Shown one piece after another: positions 1 through 11,178 of a stretch of DNA of 64,000 nt. The notes under the pieces are model-generated. The model ran no database searches and had not been told where the DNA came from. It saw only the letters and a program-made list of their open reading frames with translations. The translations under genes were made by a program, and so were the position numbers. The stretch is taken from assembly GCA_030374765.1 (NCBI GenBank), contig JARGXX010000080.1, positions 1,240,001 through 1,304,000 of the forward strand. Reading direction: 5' to 3'. Each line of letters begins with the position of its first letter. Position 1 is the first letter of the stretch. Origin of the DNA: Agarophyton chilense. Lineage: Eukaryota > Rhodophyta > Florideophyceae > Gracilariales > Gracilariaceae.

Positions 1-119
1 CCGTTTGAAACGGTAGAGATCGGAGTGACACGCGAAAGTGCTTTTATCATGGTCTTGCTTCCTTACCGGAACTTGCCAGTATCCCCAATTGGCGTCCAGG
101 GTTGTAAAGACGGTGGTGT
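1..119 (-). mobile_element. Ty3/gypsy element H, left part: reverse-transcriptase fragment
   Basis: This short piece resembles, base for base over most of its length, the reverse-transcriptase region of the neighbouring element G1 near 6160-6290 (minus strand). It stops where the G1 LTR begins at 120. The rest of the same gypsy element resumes at 9376. It is therefore read as the continuation of element H, split by the insertion of G1 and running off the left edge of the window. Fossil; not a functional gene. Confidence 0.8.
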
Positions 120-786
120 TGTAGTATTCGCTCTAACGGAGAGAGCAGACATTTGCGACAGCGTTCGGACTGCCGATGGGTCGCTTGCGGCGAAGGAAAA
201 GGGGTGGTAGAGCTACAACCCCAGCGAGCTGGAAGTGGGGTGTAAGGCCACTACTCGCCAGCGACGGTGAACAGTGCAACTGTAAAACGTTGATGGGACG
301 TACGTTCGAGACGGCTCGTGAAGTGGTTGGGGGCTGACTATCTATTATAGCTCGTCCGGATCTCCGGTTAAGGAATACTAAGCGAAGAACAGAATAGTCA
401 TGATGCCCATGTTGTCTCCTTTACTTGGAGTCGGCGCTCACCTCTAGTACACTATATACTGTGTGCCAGGGTGAGTGCCCAACTAAATATATAAATAATA
501 CCCAGTGGTCAGCCACTTAGCCAAACCACTGTATGGGTATGGTCCCTAATGGACGTATAGCTACAAAGGGTAGTAAAACCAGCCACGTGGCTCGCCACTA
601 CATGCGCCGTTGCAAGCCACTCCACTCGTGATCCCACGTGTCCCAACAATGTACCCTGCCTCCTGATATCCTACGCGGTATGCCGTCTCATAGCACAATG
701 CTGATGATATCACTCACTCATGAGTTCGAACCGCGATTTCGCGAAAATCCAAGCCATCGGATTCCCCGACATAGTAGAATACTACA
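120..786 (-). repeat. 3' LTR of gypsy element G1
   Basis: Starts TGTAGTATTC and ends ATACTACA, matching the right-hand LTR at 8709-9375 along its whole 667 bp. The minus-strand sequence just inside it (787-800) is a G-rich purine tract, the expected plus-strand primer site, which identifies this copy as the 3' LTR. Confidence 0.93.
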
Positions 787-831
787 TACCCCCCTCGTTA
801 AGCGCGAACCATAGGGGACGCAAGAAGCGTT

Positions 832-837
832 TATAAG
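832..837 (+). promoter_or_regulatory. TATA-like box before the antisense unit of G1
   Basis: TATAAG stands about 120 bp before the first ATG-containing antisense frame of element G1, on the strand opposite to gag-pol. Position and orientation fit a promoter for the antisense unit at 955-2636. Sequence match only; no experimental support. Confidence 0.35.
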
Positions 838-954
838 CAGCCGGACCGGCGTTTCGGGTACTCATCGTCCTCACAAATTCCTCGCCGCCCGACCAACTCT
901 TACAGTTCTAAACAGCATTCTGTTCCTCACCGCTCTTCAGCTCCATCTCTCGCG

Positions 955-2636
955 ATGCATCCGAACGCCGGGTCCAACCGTTTCAGCCCTCTTCTGAGGA
1001 TGTGCCTTCTGGGGCTCCGTCCAACACTGGTGGTTATGCGTCGCAGCCTACTGCTCAACTCGGTCCATACCGTTCGTTCCCCACACCGTACACCGGATTC
1101 CGGTCTGTACCGTTACCTCAGCCAACCGTGGCTCCGATGCCCAACGCGGCTTACGTCGCCTCTGCGGGTGTAATTCGAGCTCCTTCTCGTCGTGCTCAGC
1201 GGAGCTACCCGCACCCTGCGGATTTCTATGGACGAGATCCTCTCGACAACGTTGAACTTTTCGCGCAAGCACCCTGGTTTGATCCAGTTTCTATCCGCGA
1301 TGACGCGTTGATACCATAGTATGTACACGGTGGGTACTTCCCCGACGGTATTCGGGAACACGCGATTTATAGCGACGACTGGGCGAGCTATATTGCTTTG
1401 CCAGACCACGCGATTGCGCGATATTCATCGGAAACCTTGTCCGAAGCCCTTACGCGGTTCATGAAGCTGATTTACCAGTGTCTTCACCGATTCATCAGTA
1501 CGGTTCTCCTCCCGCAGGACTGGGAACTAGATACCTGGAAAGCCCGTACCGACGGTGAAGGTTACTCGTATACCGAGACACTCGTTGAAGTCGATGTTAG
1601 CGGTTGGCGCGGTGTGCGTGGTGTGCGTGATGCAGCTCTCTGCTTTCAGCAACCTCTTCTCCGTGCGGAGTTCCGCTTCCTTCGAAAGCGGGACATTCCC
1701 TATTGGGATTATCCCCGTTGGGGACGTCGTACTCGATCACGTTTGGGCTATTTGGTGCCGTATCAAATGATCGAGATTGACCGCATCCGGCGGAACGCGC
1801 GCTTCGGGCGCTACACCGGTATTCCGGAGCATTGGGCGGCGATCGATAGTCCTCATGGTTGCCTTGTGGAGATCCCACCGGCGATCTCCTACATCGGGTC
1901 CGCGTTGGTTAACGACTCGTTCTCGGGATACTTGACGGTGGTTTATACCGAGTTTATCGCCAAGATGGCCGTCTTCTTCCTGTGGGATGCTTATGATACC
2001 TTTAGAGTTTGGTATATGTCCCCCACAGCGCGAAAGTATGCGAGAGAACTCGATCTTACCCTTGTCCTGGGATCCGGTGCGAACCATGCCGACTTCCTCC
2101 ATCTTGTGGATTTGATCGACAGTGTCGATTTTTATGGAGTCCCAGCTGATCAATCCGCTCGCGGAACCCGTGCAAGACACCACGACCATTCTCCAGGACG
2201 AACGGCAAATGCTGGAGATTTCGTTTGGTACGACCCCTGGACGCGCCAGTTGATGACCTCCGAGCAGGCTCGCTTTCCTCGAGAGAACCCGCGTGACAGG
2301 CCACCGAACCAGCTTACTGGATACGTGTAAGATGATACTCCATCCGAGAACGGAGAGGAACCGTATGAGGAAGCACCGGGAGCTGAGGCTGAACTCGGTT
2401 ACGAGGACGAGCCCGAGCTGGCAGGCGTCGCAACTTCCGTCGATCAATCCGCAGCGGCGGGAGTTGCTCAAGAAATCTTTCATTGGTTTACCCAACAACC
2501 GAGTGCAGTGCCGGTCGAAGCTCCAGGCTTGGATCCGCTGAGGCAGTTCCTCTTAGATGCGGGCTTTCCCGTGGACCAAGTTGAGGGTGATCGCGCACAG
2601 CTTCTTGCGAACCTGCGTGCTCGCACGTCTCTTTGA
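955..2636 (+). pseudogene. antisense coding unit (aORF) inside gypsy element G1, unknown function
   Basis: Between pol and the 3' LTR of G1, the strand opposite to gag-pol holds protein-like sequence from about 955 to 2636. The longest open part is 1398-2330 (310 codons), rich in aromatic residues and arginine (motifs such as PYWDYPRWGRR and VFFLWDAYDTFRVWY). The following stretch to 2636 is acidic (EEPYEEAPGAEAELGYEDEPE). A TATA-like box lies upstream and AATAAA lies 53 bp downstream, so it looks like an independent transcription unit. No family is recognised. Antisense genes at this position are known from some plant gypsy lineages (Tat/Ogre/Retand type). It looks broken in at least one place; treated as a fossil. 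Confidence 0.55.
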
Positions 2637-2688
2637 TGATCCTAGAAAACACTCCTAGTCAACACCCTTGCGGTGATATCTTGATACC

Positions 2689-2694
2689 AATAAA
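2689..2694 (+). terminator. polyadenylation signal for the antisense unit
   Basis: A canonical AATAAA follows the end of the antisense frame by about 50 bp, in the same orientation. It supports a separate antisense transcript within G1. Confidence 0.4.
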
Positions 2695-2745
2695 ACTCCG
2701 GTGACTTCGTGTCTTCACGTTCCCTTCTTATCTTCTAGTCTTCAT

Positions 2746-2823
2746 CTCTTCTCGCTTCTCGAGTTTTATACTTCCCTTCTCACTTCTCGAGTTCTTCAAT
2801 CCTTCTTCTCGCTTCTCGAGTTT
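2746..2823. repeat. short irregular tandem repeat with CTTCTCGAG core
   Basis: Three spaced copies of a unit close to TTCTCGCTTCTCGAGTT occur at about 2748-2765, 2774-2793 and 2803-2823, with a diverged fourth (TTCTCGCCTCTAGAGTT) near 2893-2911. Each contains the palindrome CTCGAG or a near copy. They lie just after the antisense polyadenylation signal. Confidence 0.6.
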
Positions 2824-3155
2824 GTCCTAGGTTATAATCAGTAAACGTCCTTTGCTTGCGTGTCTTCACGTTTCCTCTTCATGGTTTCTTGTTTTCTTCT
2901 CGCCTCTAGAGTTTCTACTACTTTTGTAGCCCATACTTAGGAATGGGATGTGCCCATGAGCCCGAATATCGAGGAGTCGATCTCGCTGAGGAGTGGTAAT
3001 AGCATGCGTCGATGATATCGCACGAGCTGCGAACGGGGGATATGAGCTATAGGTTCCCACGTATCCGCTTCCGGAGGAAAACAGTACCAACGGACTCGAT
3101 ACAGTAATTCTCTAGTATCTTCATGCTCGCCATGTTCACATATGCGATCCGTAAC

Positions 3156-4003
3156 TTATTCCTGGGCGTTTCCCAATGCTTTCGCTGTTGGCGCGAGACT
3201 CCTGTTAACAGGTTTGAAATGCCTTAGGGCTGACCCAAGCGTCTCTGTGTTAGCAGTCTCAGCGTCGCTAAGCGTTCGCTCGTCGACTAACTGTTTTTCT
3301 GCCTGCAGGGGCAGTTTACTCATATCTTGAGAACCGTTCTCAGATAAGGAGCGATCCTGTTTTCCAGGCTCCATAGAGGCGTACTTCTTGCTACTTCTCA
3401 ATTCCATTCGTGGATGAACTTCCTTCGGTTTATCCGATTCTGACCGCTGTTCGGTGGACGATGGTGCTTGCACCACGACAGGAGGCGATACCTCTTCTTG
3501 TTCCTGCCCACGAGGGATGGGAGCCGATATGGGCGGAACAGCGAGTGGCGCTTCACCTGACGGTTCAGCCTGAAGCGGCAACGGCGCGTTTTCGCGTGCA
3601 CTCGTTTCCAAGTCCTTGGAGCCAAATTCGAAAACATCTTTCCTGCTTTCAGGTTCCATTTCTGTACTTACGGGTGTGCGCGTGCCACGGAGCATATCCC
3701 GATACTTCGGAAGCTGTCCGTGATTGGCGTACGCAACCGCCGGCGGTGGGAGATCAGGAGCTTTCTCTTCCGCTCGAGCCATTGGTGGCGGTTCTCTCTT
3801 CCCAGAGTCACTTGGGTTTTGCCTTGACGTTCCGTCGCACTTGCCTCCTTAGTTCTACCAGGTACTTGGACTTCCACTTGCGGGTCAGGCGCGACTTCAG
3901 CGCGTTCGCACAATACACGCTCAACGTCCTCACCTGTCTTGATGACCACTGTGTCTTCATTATGTTCCACCACTTTGAAGGGTCCAGCCATTATCGGCAA
4001 CAA
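3156..4003 (-). mobile_element. G1 integrase C-terminal region and low-complexity tail
   Basis: The minus-strand frame at 4003-3668 begins with MLPIMAGPFKVVEHNEDTVV, typical of the GPF/Y-type integrase C-terminal module of Ty3/gypsy elements (a 'GPFKV' turn followed by beta strands). The frame at 3782-3156 (208 codons) is rich in Pro, Glu, Ser and Lys and looks like a disordered tail. No clear chromodomain is visible in this copy. Part of a broken element. Confidence 0.6.
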
Positions 4004-4259
4004 CTTATGACGAGATTATTCCTGTTTGTCCGGTCTTTCAACTCGCACGAAGACGTGACCTCCTACTCGGATTGCCGGATTTCCTCTTCGTCTTCTGGCG
4101 TCATAGTTTCTCTTATAGCGAGCTTGCGTCGTTGATAACTCCTAAGCGGCTTCTTCCGCTCTGGCCTTCAGGTCATTCCTCCATTTTATATGTTACTTAG
4201 CCGGGGTCGGCGCGTCCAATTCTGTCTCGTCGTCGAGCGCAACCGGTAAAGCCGGAGGG

Positions 4260-4954
4260 TTACGTGAGAGCACGAGGTCGAACGGTGCCGTCTATGTAGA
4301 GGTATGCACTTGCGTATTGTACGCGTAGCACAGAGTATCTGTAAACATGTCCCATTCTTTCGGGTGGTCCGCGAGGTAGTGTCGTAATGCTGCTATCAGC
4401 GTGCGGATGAAACGCTCCCCCTGATCGTTGCATTTCGGATGATAGGTTGTGGTAAACACGTTTCGAATGCCCATAATGCGGCAAACATTCTCAAAAAACT
4501 TCGCAACGGAATGCTTCCCATCATCTGATAACAGAACTTCTGGTGGTCCGTATATAAATACCCAGTGTTTGATAAACGCCTGTGCGACTACGGTTGCGGT
4601 TATCCGCTTCAGCGGCACAGTCCGCACCCGCTTCGAAAAGCGGTCGGTGATTCCCAATAGGTAGCGATAACCTCGCCTTGAGCGAATCAATTCCCCTAGG
4701 ATGTCGATACTGACTTATTGTAAAGGCGCATTCGCCTGGAACAACGTCATCGGTTTCCGCTTCCTGTAAAGCTTCACGGGATTCTTTGCACATGTTGTAC
4801 ACAACCTCACTGTAGCATGGCAGTCCATTGCCAAAGTAGGCCAGTAAAAATCTCTTCTTAGAGTCATGAACAAATTCGTTCCTCCTGGATGAGCAGACAG
4901 CCTGATGTAGTGTGCCGGATGGAGTACTCGACTCTTCAAGACATGTGGAATCAA
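4260..4954 (-). mobile_element. G1 integrase zinc-binding and catalytic core
   Basis: The HHCC module is seen at 4954-4715 (His in LSAHPGG, then LCTTCAKN with the Cys pair). The catalytic core follows at 4690-4292, with ITDRFSKRV, LLSDDGKHSV and ERFIRTL giving the expected D, D and E positions, then YAYNTQVHTST. It would insert the cDNA into host DNA. The region is broken as a whole. Confidence 0.85.
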
Positions 4955-4957
4955 GAT

Positions 4958-6500
4958 TTAATCATGCTTTTGGACATGTCTTAACAGTATTCCTCGTGAA
5001 TCGAGTGAAAAGAGGAGCTCCTCCCCCCCGTTAAGACGAGAGCGTATCGACGCACAAAAAATATCGGCGTGTTGCTCATTGAGGAGCTCAGTGCACGAGA
5101 TTCGCTCGAGTTGAACTGAAGGGTCAGTGTCTGATAATGAAAGGAACGGGTCTGCATCCGAATAATCATCAAGGGTCTCTTGCTTCTCTTCTTCAAAAGA
5201 TGGTGAATGGGTCTCCATGTGGAAGCAAGGTATCTCTTCATCAATTTCGCCTTGGGTTTCGCCCAGTGTTTTGAGTTGCGATAGGGCGTCAGCTTGGACA
5301 TTGGCCAATCCCTTCTTATACTTCACTTCGAAATCGAATTCAGAAAGGCGTAAGCGCCATCGTGTGAGACGACCATAAGGGTCTGTAATGGACAGTAACC
5401 ATCTTAGAGACGAATGATCCGTGTTGATGGTAAAACGTTCTCCTTGGAGATACGGTCGCAATGTGTTTAGAGCCAAAACGACTGCAAGGCATTCCTTTTC
5501 TAAAACTGAATACTTCTTCTCAGCTGCGTTCAGCGATCTTGGCCAGTAACCAATGGGTTTGCGTTCACCATCAGGGTGTGTTTGAAAAAGGGCACACCCT
5601 ACTTGGTACTCGCTAGAGTCGGTATCCACTGAGTATGGCCGGTTGGGGATGAGCAGCGCCAAGACTGAGGCTTTAATAATATTTGTCTTCAGGGTGTCGA
5701 ACGCTTCCGCCTCAGCTTGTCTGAATTGTTCCAGCTGTACTGGTTGTCCTTTACGCAGCTTTGCGTTGAGCGGTGCCACTATATACGAGTATCGCGGCAC
5801 GAATCGTCGGTAGACGTTGCACAAGCCGAGGAAAGACCGCAATTGCTTCTGTGTCGACGGGGGTTGTACTTCGCGGAGAGCCGCTGTTTGTGCCTCTTGA
5901 ATGGCAAGCTGTCCCGACTTGATCACATGTCCTAAGTACCGGACGGTGCCCGCGAGCCATTCGCATTTCTTGAACTTCAAGGTGATACCTGCGCTCTTTA
6001 GTGCTTTGAGGATCTCCTCGACATGCCGTAAATGGCTTTCCACATCCTGGGAAAAGATGATCACATCGTCCAAATAGACTAAACAAGTCTTCCACTTGTA
6101 TCTTGAGAGCAAGATGTCCAGAGTACGCTGGAAAGTAGCCGGTGCATTCGCTAGGCCAAAGGGCATCCTTTTGAAACAGTAGAGACCGGCGTGACACGCA
6201 AATGCGGCTTTATCTTGGTCTTCTTCCGCTACAGGCCCCTGCCAATAGACAGAGTTGGCGTCCAACGTGGTGAACACGTTCGCTTCTCCTAAGCTGTCAA
6301 TAAATTCGTCCATTCGAGGCAACGGTTATATATCTCGAACTGTAACTGCGTTCAGTTTTCGATAATCGATACAGAATCGTTAAGAACCATCAGGTTTTGG
6401 AACCAGCACCACTGGTGAGGCCCAAGCAGATTGAGCTGCTTCGATTACTCCTTCTTCCAGCATTTTGCTGACATTCTCCTCCTCGATTTGGCGAGTTCGC
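4958..6500 (-). mobile_element. G1 reverse transcriptase and RNase H
   Basis: The long frame 6322-4958 (454 codons) contains the RT fingers/palm with PFGLANAPATFQR and the catalytic LVYLDDVIIFS (YLDD). It then has the gypsy-type connection and RNase H with YSVDTDSSEYQVGCAL, EKECLAVVLAL and FTINTDHSSLRWLL. The frame upstream (up to about 6500) gives the RT N-terminus with VLVPKPDGS. The domain content is standard for Ty3/gypsy pol. Confidence 0.9.
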
Positions 6501-7714
6501 GGTCCCGCTCTGTAGGGTGGTTGGGAGATGGGTCGTGACCCTGGTACCAAATCAATGTGGTGTTCCGTAGCGGAGATCTCTCCTAGTTTTCCACTCCACA
6601 TGGACGTATACTTCTTCAGCATAGACCTGATCTTCGTTCTGTAGTGTTCCGACACATGTGCTAAGTCTAGCTCATCGACCAGGCTCTCTGGATCTTTTGC
6701 CGTTTGCAGTTGATCTCCAGACGGAGTTTGCAGTTCTTCGTCTGTGTCACCGACATGTGTTGATCCCAATACTTCTGCAGTAGAAATATGAGTAGGAACC
6801 ACCACTGTGGGATGAGGCAAAGCTGTTGCAACAACCTGATTCTTTGGTATCTGATAATCGTTATCGGTGAAGTTATTCACTAGTATCCAAAAGGGGCTAC
6901 CAGGATCAACCTGAACAATGCCGTTAGCGACTAGCAATCCACGGAATTCGTACATCCGAGTATTCGGTTGAATTACCACGAGTCCGTTTCGTTCTGTTCT
7001 TACTTGAACCCAAGTTTGGGTTTGCGCCATCAGCAGGGCACTCTTCGCTACTCGAATCCTCGGCGAGACACGTCCTCGGGATTTACCGTATTCCATAGAT
7101 GGGGGAAGTGGAGGTGCTTCAGAGCAACGACGCATTGGCTTGCGAACAATTGGTACCATTGATCCATAATCTAGTTCCACTAGTTTTCTTCGCGGGCGAA
7201 TGGCTTCGACAAACTTGTCGCAATAATCACATCCCAGTACCACTGGTGCAGCTAACGTCTTACAGACAATGAAGTCGACTAGGACTACAAAGCGTCCCAA
7301 ACGCACCACGAGTCGAACTGTTCCCAGTGTCTTCACAGCATTTTTGTTGGCATCCCGGATGTCCCCTAAAGGACCGTATCGAATACGTTCTAAGTCAGCT
7401 GGAGCGAGCTCCGATTCCCGTCTAAAATTCGGACCAGCACCTGTGTCCAGGATAATCGATCGAAGAGATAACAGATTCCTGTTAGAGCCGATGTCGGCAT
7501 AGACCTTATAGTTTCTTTTAGACATTACCATGAGGTAACTTTCCCGTTTTGACGGACAAGTATAACGTCTCCAAGGACGATGTAACTCAAAGTCAAACTG
7601 TACTCGCTTTCCGTCCGGCGGATTGATTCCATACGGCGGAAATTTGGGAGGCCTCAAGAGAATCTTGGGCTTCCAAGTGCGGAAGCCGGGAGGTGAGCTC
7701 TCCCTTGTCAGCAC
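6501..7714 (-). mobile_element. G1 aspartic protease and spacer to RT
   Basis: The minus-strand frame ending at 6380 starts at 7714 and shows a retropepsin-like active site SIILDTGAGPNF followed by the flap/core pattern VRLVVRLGRFVVLVDFIV and VVLGCDYCDKFV. The same signature occurs in H (10608-10195) and in element 2. About 300 codons of less conserved spacer lead into RT. Confidence 0.82.
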
Positions 7715-8037
7715 TACGGGGTCGACTAGTGCCGACCCCCTAGGGGCTCCCTCACTTTGTTTTCCGGTTGCACCGGCTTATTTGCCTCAAAGGCGCCACT
7801 TCCTACCGTGGTTCCGGGTTGTAACACTTCAGCATTCTGAGCAACCGGCTTGTCGTCGTGACTTCGACTTCTTCGAACGAGCTTCCTTCAAAGGAGCTCC
7901 TTACTCTTCTAGCACGACTGGTCTAGCAGCAGTCTGCGCATGAACTGCCGCCTCCAGGCGTCTAAACGAGGGTTAACTCGAGTGAGGACTTCCTCTACAT
8001 CCACGGTTAAGCCGGGTAGCGCATCGGGCGTATTCCC

Positions 8038-8661
8038 TTACCTCTCCAGTAGATGGTTCAAATCCTCACGTAGTGTATTCACTGATGCAGAGACCTTCTT
8101 CCCATCGTCTTGACAAACAAGTGCTTGATGCGCACCGCGTAGTTGTTCGACATCAGCGATAAGAGCAGCGATCTGCGATTCCAACGCAACCATGCGCACA
8201 CGTGAAGCGTTTGACTCGGACTTGAGACGGCGCACTTCCCTGCGCAAATCATCCTCTTCTTGAGGTCCGACGGCCTTCGGGTCAACTACGGCTTCTGTGG
8301 TGGGCGTGACTACCGCTGCCACAGGGGCCGGTACATCCGAGAGATCTCGTTCATCATTCACCGAGCGTGAGCGCGACATGGCTTGACGATAAAGCCGCTC
8401 TCCGGCTTCAACAGATGAGGCGAGCCTCGGTTTTGGGGGTGGACCCGCAGGACCGGGGCGACCAGTACTCGACTGGCTTCGGCTCTTCGGCATCCTAGAC
8501 CAAACCTGAGTCCAGGTGCGAACCAAATGGTGTCTTCGACTTCTCGACCACGTGTTCAACCACGATGAATTCCGCAATTGCCGGAGGTGGTTCGATAAAC
8601 AATAACTGTAGTGATTCCACTTCTTCCAAGTATCGATATCGATTCCACGTTCCAGGAACAA
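8038..8661 (-). mobile_element. G1 gag N-terminal region
   Basis: A 207-codon minus-strand frame directly follows the primer site. It has a Ser/Arg-rich part (MPKSRSQSST, AMSRSRSVNDERDLSDVPAP) and then a heptad-like helix (about residues 135-205, DDLRREVRRLKSESNASRVR and on) that probably forms a coiled coil. The same N-terminal motif recurs at 26287-26460 in element 3, so these two belong to one family. The gag of this copy looks incomplete. Confidence 0.7.
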
Positions 8662-8688
8662 ATTGTTCAGTGCAGCTGACCACAGTGG

Positions 8689-8706
8689 TTCTAAGTCGGG
8701 AGACCA
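8689..8706 (-). other. primer-binding site of G1 (tRNA-Tyr type)
   Basis: The plus strand reads TTCTAAGTCGGGAGACCA, ending two bases before the 5' LTR. It has the form of a mature tRNA 3' end: CCA, discriminator A73, G72 (pairing with C1) and the conserved C61. The last ten bases equal the end of yeast tRNA-Tyr as I remember it, and C1-G72 with A73 is the eukaryotic tRNA-Tyr identity pair. Confidence 0.75.
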
Positions 8707-8708
8707 CT

Positions 8709-9375
8709 TGTAGTATCCACTCTAATGGAGAGAGCAGACACCTGCGACAGCGTTCGGACTGCCGATGGGTCGCTTGCGGCGAAGGAAAAGGGGTGGTAGA
8801 GCTACAACCCCAGCGAGCTGGAAGTAGGGTGTAAGGCCACTACTCGCCAGCGACGGTGAACAGTGCAACTGTAAAACGTTGATGGGACGTACGTTCGAGA
8901 CGGCTCGTGAAGTGGTTGGGGGCTGACTATCTATTATAGCTCGTCCGGATCTCCCGTTGAGGAATACTAAGCGAGGAACAGAATAGTCATGATGCCCATG
9001 TTGTCTCCTTTACTTGGAGTCGGCGCTCACCTCTAGTACACTATGTACTGTGTGCCAGGGTGAGTGCCCAACTAAATATATAAATAATACCCAGTGGTCA
9101 GCCACTTAGCCAAACCACTGTATGGGTATGGTCCCTAATGGACGTCTAGCTACAAAGGGTAGTAAAACCAGCCACGTGGATCGCCACTACATGCGCCGTT
9201 GCAAGCCACTCCACTCGTGATACCACGTGTCCCAACACTGTACCCTGCCTCCTGGCATCCTACGCGGTGTGCCGTCTCAGAGCACAATGCTGATGATATC
9301 ACTCACTTATGAGTTCCAACCGCGACCTCGCGTAAAACTAAGCCATCGGATTCCCCGACATAGTAGAATACTACA
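8709..9375 (-). repeat. 5' LTR of gypsy element G1
   Basis: 667 bp with TG...CA ends, matching the LTR at 120-786 throughout; adjacent to the primer-binding site, so this is the 5' copy of a minus-strand element. A TATATA-containing segment lies near 9078-9085. Confidence 0.93.
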
Positions 9376-10176
9376 GGCGGTTCCCAGCGAGTCAATGTAC
9401 TCGTCCATTCTTGGGATTGGATACACGTCCTTGACTGTGACGGCATTTAACCGACGGTAGTCGACGCAAAACCTCCAGGAACCGTCCTGATTCGGAGCCA
9501 GTACTACTGGAGAAGTTCACGGCGACTGAACCGGTTCACTGACTCCTGCTCGAAGCATTTTATCCACTTGTGCCTTTTTCTCCGCGCGTGGGGCGGGTCC
9601 GGCACAGTATGGGTGCTGAGAGATGGGTCGGATGTCCGGTAGCAAATCAATCCGGTGTTCCGTAGTGGCAGTCTCACCAAGGGAGCCGTCCCACATAGTG
9701 GGGAAGTCCCTTAAAAGTTATCGCAATCAATGGCGGTATGACTCCGGGACGTGGCTGCGATCCATGTCCTCGACCTCTTGAACTGGATCGGGGCGATCAC
9801 CACTCGTCGAAACGGGCTGCGTCCCTGATGTTACAGGTTGAACCCCGGGTACCCGCGATGAAACGGGTTCCGGGCTGTCCCCCTCCTTCGAGTGAACTAG
9901 TCCGAGAAAGTCAGCTGCAGTCAGCTTTGTCGGCACCATAGCGATAGGGTGCGGCATGACGGACCCTATCACTTGGTTCCTCACCAGATACTGGGGTACA
10001 GTGCCTAGATTGGCGATCAGCACGTGAAACTGTTGGTTTGGCTCCACATGGACGATTCTATTCGCAATTGCGAGGCTGTGCCTGTCATACAGTGACGACA
10101 ATGGTTGCAAGACCCGGAGTCCATGTTGACGGGAGGTTACTTTCACCATCATTTGGGACTCAGGCGGGATGCACAA
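9376..10176 (-). mobile_element. H pol: protease-RT spacer and RT N-terminus
   Basis: Minus-strand sequence parallels the G1 pol region 6300-7000, with conserved blocks such as VTSRQHGLRVLQPLSSLYDR, QFHVLIANLG, and an RT entry around 9420-9560. It ends abruptly at the G1 LTR. Confidence 0.75.
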
Positions 10177-10194
10177 CGACGCTGCGACGCGGAG

Positions 10195-10608
10195 CTAATT
10201 AGATTCACGGTTATCCGGTCCAGGTTCCTGTGCTGCCCGTAGCGGGACATGCTTCTTCATGGCACGCCTAAGCGGACGACGAACGATCGGAGTGGACGAT
10301 CCATCCTCCATCTCGACACGTTGTTGGCGGGGGAAGATCACTTCGACGAAGCGGTCGCAAAAGTCGCAGCCCAAGATGACTGGGGCGGCTAATTTCCGAC
10401 ATACGACGAAGTCGAGTTTCACCACGCGAGCGCCATCGCGGACTACTAGTTCTATGAACCCCACCGTATCCAACGGTTTGTTGTTCGCGTCAGCGCCCTC
10501 CGGGACGTGGTCGCGGCGGATCCTAGACAGCAATTCAGGCGGTAACACTTCCTCCACGACAAAGTTCGGACGGGCACCGGTGTCTAAGACGGTAAGGTGT
10601 CGCACCAT
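10195..10608 (-). mobile_element. H aspartic protease
   Basis: 137-codon minus-strand frame with active-site block LTVLDTGARPNF, then DTVGFIELVVRDGARVVKLD and VILGCDFCDRFVEVI. This matches the G1 protease block motif by motif. Retropepsin-type polyprotein processing is the family role. Confidence 0.82.
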
Positions 10609-11137
10609 AACCTAGGGTGAAAGGCCAAGGTCGGCATAGACCTTGTAGTTTCTATTGGCCATCACCAGAACTCTATCCGGGAACCGGTTATGGGAAACAC
10701 GTTTCTACGGACGACGCAGAACACTAAAGTGTTCCGACTCCATATCATTGACGGCCTCTTTCCTTGAAAGAATTTTGACCGGGGAGCGAGGCTTGGACTC
10801 CTCGGGCGACGTCGACCTCAACTATGAGGGCGCCCCTCCTTGAGAAGAGAATCCCGAATTTAGTTTTTCTGGGCCTGCTCCGCCGGATGCGGCTGCTCAG
10901 GGCGATGAGTGGGCAACGCCTGGGCATCAGGTCCAGAAGGTACCGCAGAAGCGGTGGGGTGACCGACCACGTAGGTGACACGGGATTCCGGTGCAAGTAC
11001 GACCCAAGCTCGGGGAAGCGACACGTGACGTGGAACATCCGTTCGAGAACGGATATACGATGCAATCAGAACAGCTGCTTTGTCCTCCGGGGATCGGGCC
11101 TCGTAATTGATTACGACTTGTGCCCATTCTCAGAGAT

Positions 11138-11176
11138 ACAACACACATTGTGGCCTGGTTTGTAGCAAAGGTAACA
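11138..11176 (-). mobile_element. H gag CCHC zinc knuckle
   Basis: Minus strand encodes CYLCYKPGHNVCC, a C-x2-C-x4-H-C knuckle of slightly shortened spacing, of the nucleocapsid type that binds RNA. It follows directly after the end of the 411-codon gag frame. Confidence 0.65.
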
Positions 11177-11178
11177 AA

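Larger units (their letters stand above)
120..9375 (-). mobile_element. Ty3/gypsy LTR retrotransposon G1, complete with both LTRs, nested in element H
   Basis: Two 667-bp LTRs (120-786 and 8709-9375) bound a minus-strand internal region with the order LTR, primer site, gag, protease, reverse transcriptase, RNase H, integrase, tail, antisense unit, purine tract, LTR. That domain order (RT before integrase) is the Ty3/gypsy order. The LTRs differ at about 25 positions by eye (near 4 percent), so the insertion is fairly old but not ancient. The 5-bp flanks GGTGT (115-119) and GGCGG (9376-9380) look like a mutated target duplication. Structurally full length, but coding parts are broken in several places. 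Confidence 0.92.

Noticed and set aside
1113-2498. Minus-strand frames (98 and 253 codons) opposite the antisense unit of G1, in the sense direction of the element, as an envelope-like gene
   Set aside because: No signal peptide, membrane span or glycoprotein features; they mirror the better plus-strand frame, which has acidic tail, TATA box and AATAAA.
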